The position numbers and the translations under genes are program-made. A stretch of 5,319 nt of DNA from Chitinophagales bacterium (GTDB lineage Bacteria; Bacteroidota; Bacteroidia; Chitinophagales; JADIYW01), in contig JADLAH010000143.1 of assembly GCA_020848315.1 (NCBI GenBank), forward strand, positions 1 to 5,319. Direction: 5' to 3'. Each line of letters starts with the position of its first letter. Position 1 is the stretch's first letter. The notes under the pieces were generated by a model. That model ran no database searches, was not told where the DNA came from, and was given only the letters and a program-made list of their open reading frames with translations. Shown here in pieces: positions 1-4,677 of the stretch.

Positions 1-87
1 AACACCATTATAACATTGCCTTCCTCTGAATTGTCGAGGGCGCGCGGCGGCCCGCACTGTATGACTTTCCCGTTGGCACGTGGTTAA
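1..87 (+). CDS. arcA: Arginine deiminase, C-terminal end (partial, 5' end outside window)
   Basis: The first base starts an open frame of 28 codons that ends at TAA (85-87). The peptide contains SELSRARGGPHCMTFPLARG. This resembles the end of arginine deiminase, where a glycine-rich turn presents the nucleophilic cysteine (GGGHCMTCP in Pseudomonas-type enzymes). Here the cysteine is codon 20 (bases 58-60), preceded by the usual histidine and followed by Met-Thr. Arginine deiminase hydrolyses arginine to citrulline and ammonia in the cytoplasm, the first step of the ADI route to ATP, ornithine and CO2. The tail after PL.R is slightly shorter than in many homologues. The local GC-rich patch (about 36-58) is explained by the Arg-Ala-Arg-Gly-Gly-Pro codons. 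The gene converges on the Crp/Fnr gene with a 10-base gap, too short for a terminator between them. Another guanidine-modifying enzyme of the same superfamily is possible, because only the tail is visible. Confidence 0.75.
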   Translation, partial: NTIITLPSSELSRARGGPHCMTFPLARG

Positions 88-97
88 GAGAATAAGA

Positions 98-751
98 TTA
101 GTTGCGTTTGCTTTTATCGCTGCGGAGACGGCTTAATGTCTCCGGTTTGATGCCCAGATAATTGGAGATATCCTGTAAACTGAACCGGTGGAAAAGAGAT
201 GGTTTCTTCTTCATCAGAAGTTCGTATCTGCCCAAAGCATCCAACGACTGAAAAGTGCTGATGCGTCTTTCTAATCCGGCCATGATTTCCTGGTTGTGCA
301 CCAATGCGGCTCTTTCGAAATTCGGACGATCCTCCAGTAGTTTTTTATAACTGATGTAGCTGATACCCAGTCCTATTGTATCTTCCAGGCAGATAGCTCC
401 GTTTTCACAAGGCGTCTGATGATAAAAACTGTTGGCCGGCGCTGTAAAGTTACCTTCGGTGATAAATGAGATAATGTGTTTGCCATTCTCATTCTCATTG
501 TAGTATTTGACTGCACCTTTGCAGATAAACAGCATCTCTGTACTCACCTGGCCGGGCAAAAACAAAACATCATTCTTTTTAAGTTCATAATATTCGAAAT
601 ATCTGTCTAGGCCAGAGAAATCTTCGTCCGTAAGGAATGAATACTTTCTGAGAAAGTGTACGAAAAAATCGATACACTCCTTAAAGGATGGTTTAGCAGG
701 GTTGGAAAATTTGACATTTTCTGCCAAATTCCCGTAGGAACGATCATTCAT
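98..751 (-). CDS. Crp/Fnr-family transcriptional regulator
   Basis: This 217-residue DNA-binding regulator has a usual length for the family. Residues about 45-135 form the cyclic-nucleotide-binding-type beta-roll (LPGQ at 65-68, ICKGAVKYY at 76-84). Residues about 136-170 form the dimerisation helix. The C-terminal helix-turn-helix covers about 189-212, with SLQDISNYLG and then IKPETLSRLR. The recognition helix carries E204-T-L-S207-R208, the E..SR pattern that FNR uses to read TTGA half-sites. The N-terminal cysteine cluster of oxygen-sensing FNR is missing: the only cysteines are 26, 77, 115 and 121. The canonical cAMP-pocket residues are not evident either, so the signal is unknown. The ATG at 749-751 follows an AT-rich leader without Shine-Dalgarno sequence, which is normal in Bacteroidota. 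The upstream spacer has two TTGA-N6-TCAA sites, suggesting autoregulation. The convergent arginine deiminase gene recalls ArcR/Anr-type regulators of arginine catabolism, but control of that gene is inference. Confidence 0.93.
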   Translation of the reverse strand: MNDRSYGNLAENVKFSNPAKPSFKECIDFFVHFLRKYSFLTDEDFSGLDRYFEYYELKKNDVLFLPGQVSTEMLFICKGAVKYYNENENGKHIISFITEGNFTAPANSFYHQTPCENGAICLEDTIGLGISYISYKKLLEDRPNFERAALVHNQEIMAGLERRISTFQSLDALGRYELLMKKKPSLFHRFSLQDISNYLGIKPETLSRLRSDKSKRN

Positions 752-791
752 TTTAGCTTAAAAGGGTTTGGTTTCTTGTTACGTATCTATG

Positions 792-820
792 CTAAAATAC
801 AAAACGTTGACATTAATCAA
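792..820 (-). promoter_or_regulatory. Candidate promoter of the Crp/Fnr gene
   Basis: Read leftward, TATTTTAG (799 to 792) matches the Bacteroidota -7 element TAnnTTTG at all but one fixed position. TTG (820 to 818) lies 18 bases upstream of it, within the usual -33 spacing. The predicted start is near 788, giving a leader of about 36 bases before the ATG. The TTG is part of the palindrome at 807-820, so a dimer bound there would cover the -33 region and should repress. The palindrome at 843-856 would be centred near -61.5, a common activator position. No exact TAnnTTTG faces left in this spacer, so the promoter remains a prediction. Confidence 0.35.
807..820. promoter_or_regulatory. FNR-type operator, site 1 (TTGACATTAATCAA)
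   Basis: The half-sites TTGA and TCAA are perfectly inverted around six bases. The site matches the FNR consensus TTGATnnnnATCAA at nine of ten fixed positions. It lies 56-69 bases upstream of the regulator's start codon and overlaps the -33 part of that gene's candidate promoter. The E..SR recognition helix of the neighbouring regulator fits TTGA half-sites, so autorepression is the simplest reading. Binding is inferred, not shown. Confidence 0.5.
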
Positions 821-842
821 TAATTTTTTAACACCTTTTTAT

Positions 843-856
843 TTGATTTTTGTCAA
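843..856. promoter_or_regulatory. FNR-type operator, site 2 (TTGATTTTTGTCAA)
   Basis: This is a second TTGA-N6-TCAA palindrome, with nine of ten fixed positions of TTGATnnnnATCAA. Its centre is 36 bases from that of site 1. It is centred at 849.5, about 41 bases upstream of the start predicted from the rightward -7 element at 879-886. That is the standard class II position from which Crp/Fnr proteins activate. The rightward promoter lacks a TTG at -33, as expected of an activator-dependent promoter. The last three bases overlap the direct repeat that begins at 854. Confidence 0.5.
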
Positions 857-874
857 TCTTAATACAATCTTAAT
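854..874. repeat. Tandem 10-base direct repeat, 11-base period
   Basis: CAATCTTAAT occurs at 854-863 and again, identically, at 865-874, so the period is 11 bases, about one helical turn. The core can be read as CTTAAT-N5-CTTAAT. OmpR/PhoB-type response regulators bind tandem head-to-tail dimers on hexamers or heptamers spaced this way, for example TTAACA-N5-TTAACA for Bacillus PhoP. The repeat fills the gap between FNR-type site 2 and the rightward -7 element, where a -33 element would be. A second regulator competing or cooperating with the Crp/Fnr protein is possible, but so is a chance AT-rich duplication. Confidence 0.45.
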
Positions 875-878
875 GTCC

Positions 879-886
879 TATATTTG
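879..886 (+). promoter_or_regulatory. Bacteroidota -7 promoter element facing right
   Basis: TATATTTG matches TAnnTTTG, the -7 element of the Bacteroidota primary sigma factor, at every fixed position. The expected start of transcription is about 889-893. The nearest upstream TTTG ends at 852, 26 bases away, too far for a normal -33 element. The promoter should therefore be weak without an activator, and FNR-type site 2 sits at about -41. No rightward protein gene follows; the next rightward signal is the terminator at 946-979. Confidence 0.5.
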
Positions 887-890
887 CATT

Positions 891-980
891 CAGTAGTAGC
901 AACATAGAAACATAAAAGCACCTACAAATTATTCGACACCCACTTAATGGCTGAAAGTTCTTTCAGCCATTTCTTTTTTG
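891..980 (+). ncRNA. Candidate small regulatory RNA, about 90 nt
   Basis: This span runs from the start predicted by TATATTTG (879-886) to the end of the U tract of a strong rightward terminator. It lies between two leftward genes, so neither the promoter nor the terminator serves a known gene. The first 55 bases are A- and C-rich, look largely unstructured and contain ACACCCAC at 936-943, a possible pairing region. The 3' end is the terminator hairpin. This is the usual layout of a trans-acting bacterial small RNA. No credible reading frame fits inside: the only ATG is in the hairpin and opens a frame antisense to the next gene. FnrS of enterobacteria, an FNR-activated small RNA, is a functional parallel only; no sequence similarity is claimed. 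Confidence 0.45.
946..979 (+). terminator. Rightward intrinsic terminator
   Basis: The arms AATGGCTGAAA (946-956) and TTTCAGCCATT (961-971) pair perfectly over 11 bp around the tetraloop GTTC (957-960). A rightward transcript then has TCTTTTTT (972-979). On the other strand the hairpin is followed by AAGTGGGTG, which has no U tract, although an A-rich stretch precedes it. It lies only 14 bases past the stop codon of the leftward barrel gene, so it may also reduce read-through or protect that mRNA's 3' end. Its strong direction is rightward. Confidence 0.75.
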
Positions 981-985
981 TCTTA

Positions 986-2284
986 TCAGAACTTCATATT
1001 CCGGATTTTCTTGTGCAGTTCCAGTTTTTTCAGGTCCAGCAGGAAGGAAACGCGCTGTCCGAATTTAGGCGCATTCGCTTTGTAGTATGTTTTATAATCC
1101 TTGCTGTAAAGCAGCGGGAAATAGATTTCAAATCCTTCATCGAAAAAGCTGAACATAAAGCCCGCATCGTATTGGAATTTCTTGACGGGCAACGGCGTGC
1201 CATTGCTGAAGAAATTGTTATGGGTATAGCCCATATCCACGAATAATTTCAGAGGCACATATCGTATCGGGAAATCTATTTTCAGGTTGAACGCCATCAG
1301 CCAGTTGGCAGCGTATTCAGTCGGTGTGAATGGAGCTACGGTTTTAAAGAATCCATCTGTACGCGTAATTTGCCTGGAACTGAAACCTTCTTGCTCCCCG
1401 CGGCCGAAGTAATAATCATCGAAGAGATAATCGGCCTCGCCACGCTGACCGTTCAGTTGAAATCCCACTTCCGGATGTCGTCCGATGCGATAGTCGTTGT
1501 TGCGCCACATAAATCCACCGGCAAAGAACCTGAAATGTACGCCCGTGTTGTACTCCTTAAGCTGATAGCGGATGAATGAATTGAGCTCTATGGATGATTT
1601 GACAAAATAGCGCGTTTGTTCAAGTGAAAATAATGCCCAAGCCGGGAAATTGCGGTGTTCGAAATCCAGTTTATATTCTAATAAATTGGCATAATACCGC
1701 TTTGACTCGTCAAAAATGGTGGAGACCAGCGGCGCCGTCTGTCTGAAAATGCTGTAATGCCGGAATGCAACTTCATGGGACAGATTTTCCAGTTTCTCGG
1801 TTCTGTGCCGGAAAGTGGCCTTCAGTTCAGGCTGTAATGCATAGTATTTCAGGGGCTTGTCAAAATCATCGTAGCTGAATGACTGGAACCTTACACCCGG
1901 CTTCAGCTCGCTTAAAACGCCCTTTCGTGGCCGGAGGTAATAATCGATTTTAGCCGTTCCATTTACCTTCTTTGATTTTACACCATACAACATGGCTCCG
2001 GTAAAGTCGATGTTTTTGACAGGCTGACGCAGATTTACCATCGCTGCCCCGATCTGAACACCATCGTATCGGTTGTAAGCAATGGCTGGTACGGCAAAGG
2101 GAAATTCACGGTTTTTCTTGTCAATCCACTGCAGATACCTGGTTTGTGCCTTGGTGAGTCTGGGATAATGAACTTTTTTCACCAGACTATCGTTCTCATT
2201 AACAGTACCGGATATTTCCTGACTGTATGCACAAGTTAGCCCCAGTAAAACCAGAATGTTAATAAATAGACAGCGGAATATCAT
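986..2284 (-). CDS. Outer-membrane beta-barrel protein resembling the C-terminal barrel of Bacteroidota M1 peptidases
   Basis: This 432-residue protein starts with a signal peptide: a hydrophobic core at about 7-17, then AYS-Q with cleavage likely after residue 21. There is no convincing lipobox around Cys18. A short polar linker (about 25-65) leads to AIAYNRYDGVQIGAAM (68-82) and MLYGVKSKKVNGTAKIDY (98-115). Alternating aromatic and hydrophobic strands follow, with turns rich in Asn, Asp and Gly. The part LKIDFPIRYVPLKLFVDMGY (334-353), GFEIYFPLLYSKD (384-396) and the end LDLKKLELHKKIRNMKF recall the domain behind the catalytic part of Bacteroidota M1-family aminopeptidase homologues. The chain ends in Phe, as barrel substrates of the BAM complex usually do. 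There is no HExxH zinc motif, so no peptidase activity is expected; function is unknown. It diverges from the TPR gene with a 140-base spacer. A weak leftward -7 element, TAATATTG (2326 to 2319), would give a leader of about 30 bases. No Shine-Dalgarno sequence precedes the ATG. Confidence 0.8.
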   Translation of the reverse strand: MIFRCLFINILVLLGLTCAYSQEISGTVNENDSLVKKVHYPRLTKAQTRYLQWIDKKNREFPFAVPAIAYNRYDGVQIGAAMVNLRQPVKNIDFTGAMLYGVKSKKVNGTAKIDYYLRPRKGVLSELKPGVRFQSFSYDDFDKPLKYYALQPELKATFRHRTEKLENLSHEVAFRHYSIFRQTAPLVSTIFDESKRYYANLLEYKLDFEHRNFPAWALFSLEQTRYFVKSSIELNSFIRYQLKEYNTGVHFRFFAGGFMWRNNDYRIGRHPEVGFQLNGQRGEADYLFDDYYFGRGEQEGFSSRQITRTDGFFKTVAPFTPTEYAANWLMAFNLKIDFPIRYVPLKLFVDMGYTHNNFFSNGTPLPVKKFQYDAGFMFSFFDEGFEIYFPLLYSKDYKTYYKANAPKFGQRVSFLLDLKKLELHKKIRNMKF

Positions 2285-2331
2285 ATTTATCGGTTAAATT
2301 TTGAAAACGAAAAGAACACAATATTAAGTAT

Positions 2332-2339
2332 TAACTTTG
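2332..2339 (+). promoter_or_regulatory. Candidate -7 promoter element for the TPR gene
   Basis: TAACTTTG matches TAnnTTTG at all fixed positions. Transcription would start near 2343, giving a leader of about 80 bases before the TPR start codon. The nearest upstream TTTG (2300-2303) is 28 bases away, too far for a regular -33 element. GATTTTTG (2383-2390) is an alternative with one mismatch and a shorter leader. The choice between them is not settled by the sequence. Confidence 0.35.
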
Positions 2340-2424
2340 AATTAGTAATGTATCCGTCCTGTTATTCCGAAGATAATGGTTCGATTTTTGCTTTAAAGGT
2401 AATACAACATCTAAACGCAGCGGT

Positions 2425-3834
2425 ATGAGTGAATTTGATTACAATCCGGAAGATATGGAAATGGTGATGCAGCTGGTCGAGCAATACGAGCAGTCTGTAA
2501 AAGCGGAGCGTGTACCTTTTTTTGATCAGGAAGATTACGAGCGTATTATAGAATATTATGAAGAATCCGGGCGTTTTGAAAACGCGCTCGAAGTAGCGGA
2601 ACAGGCTTTGTCGCAATATCCGTATTCCGCTATATTGTTGCTCAAAAAAGCGCAGGTGATGTTTGAAATGAAACAAATAGATACCGCGCTCGAACTGTTG
2701 GACAAAGCGGCTATCTTCGATAATTCGGAAGTCGGTATTTATCTGCTGCGTGCGGAGATTTACACTTTCCAGTCCAGATATAAAGAAGCGATTGATTTGC
2801 TGGAATCCCTGTTGGAAACAGCCGAAGCGGATGATTTGCCGGATGTCTACCTGCAATTGTGCGATGTGTACGAAGACTGGGAAAAATACTACGAAGTCTA
2901 CGATTGCCTGGTGGCATGTCTGCGCCTCGATCCATCCAACGAAGAAGCACTGAACCGTTTCAATTATTGTGTGGAAATTACCGAGCGTTTTGAAGATTGT
3001 ATTCCGGTACACAAACAACTGATTGACACCGATCCGTATAATTATCTCGCGTGGTATAATCTGGGCTGTGCTTACCGTGGTCTTGGCAGATATATGGATG
3101 CTATCGATGCCTTCGAATATGTACAGGCCATTCAGGAAGAGATAGATTATGTATTCCAGGATATTGCGGAACTGTACTACAAACTGGAAGAATACGACAA
3201 GGCATTGTCTGTTATCAAAGACTTGTGCGATATTTTTGAGGCGGACGATGAGATTTATCTGCTGCAGGGGAAATGTCATGAAGGCAAAGGCGACCTGAAG
3301 ATGGCGCGTTACTGCTACAGAAAGGCGGCTCACGATAATCCGGGTTTGTCCGAGGCGTATTTCAGAATCGGCGAAACCTACAAACAGGAAGGGATGTGGG
3401 AGCAGGCTTATAAAGCATTTCAGAAAGCCAGCGATCTCGAAAAACAACATTACGATTTCTGCCTTGCAATGGCGGAAGCCGCCCTCGAAATCGGAGAAAC
3501 CGATGTGGCGATAGATGCCTGCGAAACAGCGATAGATATTTTTGTCAATCGCCATGAAGCCTATTTCATACTGGCAAAACTGATGGCTGCCAGTGGCGAA
3601 ACAGCGACTGCCCGCCAGATTATTGAGAAAGGCCTGGAGATTGCCAAATCAACGATAGAACTCGAGTACGCTATGTGTGCCCTTGATTTCATGGAAAATC
3701 ACTGGAAGGAAGGAGAGCAGCAGCTGCGTCAGCTGGTGCTGACTGATTTTGATGCGCATGTCGCCTTGTTTGATTTTGACGAAAGCCTGCATACGCATCC
3801 GGTAGTGATGAATATTCTGGCAGAGCAGAATTAA
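2425..3834 (+). CDS. Tetratricopeptide-repeat (TPR) protein
   Basis: This 469-residue soluble, strongly acidic protein has no signal peptide or membrane segment, so it is probably cytoplasmic. Residues about 36-441 form roughly 11-12 consecutive 34-residue TPR-like helical hairpins. The clearest are ERIIEYYEESGRFENALEVAEQAL (39-62), AWYNLGCAYRGLGRYMDAIDAFEY (209-232), AYFRIGETYKQEGMWEQAYKAFQKA (311-335) and the unit at 276-301. They show the family pattern of small residues at positions 8, 20 and 27. TPR superhelices serve as protein-binding scaffolds; the partner is unknown and no catalytic domain is attached. The N-terminal 35 residues are acidic and look non-repeat. The gene lies 56 bases before aroE on the same strand. 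I recall a TPR gene near aroE in other Bacteroidota, which suggests an old, phylum-specific neighbour rather than a shikimate-pathway enzyme. The ATG at 2425 lacks a Shine-Dalgarno sequence at normal distance; AAAGG at 2395-2399 is too far upstream. Confidence 0.9.
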   Translation: MSEFDYNPEDMEMVMQLVEQYEQSVKAERVPFFDQEDYERIIEYYEESGRFENALEVAEQALSQYPYSAILLLKKAQVMFEMKQIDTALELLDKAAIFDNSEVGIYLLRAEIYTFQSRYKEAIDLLESLLETAEADDLPDVYLQLCDVYEDWEKYYEVYDCLVACLRLDPSNEEALNRFNYCVEITERFEDCIPVHKQLIDTDPYNYLAWYNLGCAYRGLGRYMDAIDAFEYVQAIQEEIDYVFQDIAELYYKLEEYDKALSVIKDLCDIFEADDEIYLLQGKCHEGKGDLKMARYCYRKAAHDNPGLSEAYFRIGETYKQEGMWEQAYKAFQKASDLEKQHYDFCLAMAEAALEIGETDVAIDACETAIDIFVNRHEAYFILAKLMAASGETATARQIIEKGLEIAKSTIELEYAMCALDFMENHWKEGEQQLRQLVLTDFDAHVALFDFDESLHTHPVVMNILAEQN

Positions 3835-3845
3835 TCCCGGAATAT

Positions 3846-3876
3846 TTTGCCTATCCTGTTTTCTTTGCGAACTTTG
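3846..3876 (+). promoter_or_regulatory. Candidate promoter of aroE
   Basis: TTTG (3846-3849) is followed after exactly 19 bases by GAACTTTG (3869-3876). This is the Bacteroidota layout TTTG-N19-TAnnTTTG with one mismatch in the -7 element. Transcription would start near 3880, leaving a leader of only about 10 bases before the aroE ATG. If real, aroE can be expressed apart from the TPR gene. TTTCTTTG (3860-3867) is a second -7 candidate, but has no matching -33 element. No terminator hairpin is visible between the two genes. Confidence 0.35.
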
Positions 3877-3890
3877 TTCCAAATTACAAC

Positions 3891-4628
3891 ATGAAACAAT
3901 TTGGTTTAATCGGTTATCCTTTATCGCATTCTTTCTCCAAGGGATATTTTACCCGAAAGTTTGAAACGGAACAGATTGCAGACTGTGTCTACGATGTGTA
4001 TCCAATCGAACAGATAGCTATGTTCGACGCATTGTGTCAGCAGCATCCGGATTTCGTGGGGCTCAATGTCACGATTCCTTACAAAGAACAGGTGATTCCG
4101 ATGCTGGATGAACTGGATGACGAAGCCCGTCAGGTGGGTGCCGTGAATACTATTTTGTTTCGCGATGGCAAAAAAACAGGCTATAATTCCGATATCTATG
4201 GATTTGAACAGAGTCTTCGACCGCTCTTAGGCCCTCAGCATACATTTGCCCTTATTCTCGGTACCGGCGGCGCTTCCAAGGCGGTGGAATATGTTTTGAA
4301 AAAACTGGGAATTGCTTATCAGTATGTCTCCCGAACCCGTTCTGAGAAATCCGTCAGCTATGAAGAATTGCCAACTACAGATGCCTGGACAAATGCCCGG
4401 CTGATTGTTAACACCACGCCGCTGGGAATGTATCCTGATGTGGAGGAATGTCCGCCGTTGCCTTATGATAATATCAACGGCGAATATTTAATGTATGATT
4501 TGATTTACAATCCGGAGGAAACCCGGTTTTTGCGGGAAGGCAGCAGCAGAGGTGCACAAACAAAAAACGGACTGGATATGTTATATCTCCAGGCGGAAAG
4601 AAGCTGGCAAATCTGGAATGCACGATAG
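3891..4628 (+). CDS. aroE: Shikimate dehydrogenase (NADP+)
   Basis: This enzyme reduces 3-dehydroshikimate to shikimate with NADPH in the cytoplasm, the fourth step of the chorismate pathway to aromatic amino acids. The N-terminal substrate domain has GLIGYPLSHSFS (5-16) with the shikimate-binding serines 12 and 14. NVTIPYK (59-65) contains the catalytic Lys65, and GAVNT is at 83-87. YNSDIYGF (98-105) has Asp101, the second catalytic residue. The Rossmann domain has the glycine-rich loop GTGGAS (124-129) and SRT (147-149), where the 2'-phosphate of NADPH binds. NTTPLGMYP (174-182), DLIYNP (203-208) and NGLDMLYLQA (226-235) complete the active-site set, including Gln234. At 245 residues it is shorter than the E. 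coli enzyme (272), as is usual in Bacteroidota, and all key residues are present. The ATG at 3891 directly precedes the conserved FGLIGYP start. Confidence 0.97.
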   Translation: MKQFGLIGYPLSHSFSKGYFTRKFETEQIADCVYDVYPIEQIAMFDALCQQHPDFVGLNVTIPYKEQVIPMLDELDDEARQVGAVNTILFRDGKKTGYNSDIYGFEQSLRPLLGPQHTFALILGTGGASKAVEYVLKKLGIAYQYVSRTRSEKSVSYEELPTTDAWTNARLIVNTTPLGMYPDVEECPPLPYDNINGEYLMYDLIYNPEETRFLREGSSRGAQTKNGLDMLYLQAERSWQIWNAR

Positions 4629-4677
4629 TCGTTTCAGAAAATCAGAAATTTACAAGTTTTCCAATAATACGCTTTTC

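Noticed and set aside
36..58. GC-rich patch that could mark foreign DNA or a terminator
   Set aside because: It encodes the conserved Ser-Arg-Ala-Arg-Gly-Gly-Pro-His turn of arginine deiminase. Only a 4-bp stem can form and there is no U tract.
77..82. CACGTG palindrome between the convergent genes
   Set aside because: It lies within the last codons of the deiminase, and a single 6-base palindrome there is expected by chance.
947..1246. Rightward 99-codon frame starting in the terminator hairpin
   Set aside because: Its ATG lies inside the hairpin stem and nearly all of it is antisense to the barrel gene. There is no ribosome signal and no recognisable protein.
1370..1579. Rightward 69-codon frame
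   Set aside because: It is wholly antisense to the barrel gene, whose signal peptide, strands and terminal Phe are coherent.
2325..2335. TTAAGTATTAA inverted repeat in the TPR/barrel spacer
   Set aside because: The arms are only four AT bases long in an AT-rich spacer, too little to call an operator.
2362..3555. Long leftward open frame (397 codons) opposite the TPR gene
   Set aside because: It is antisense to a clear TPR protein. The translation is rich in Phe, Ile and Arg with no domain pattern, as expected from the mirror of acidic repeat codons.
4634..4648. TCAGAAA repeated twice with an 8-base period after aroE
   Set aside because: The repeat is short, A-rich and has no adjacent promoter or hairpin, so no function can be supported.
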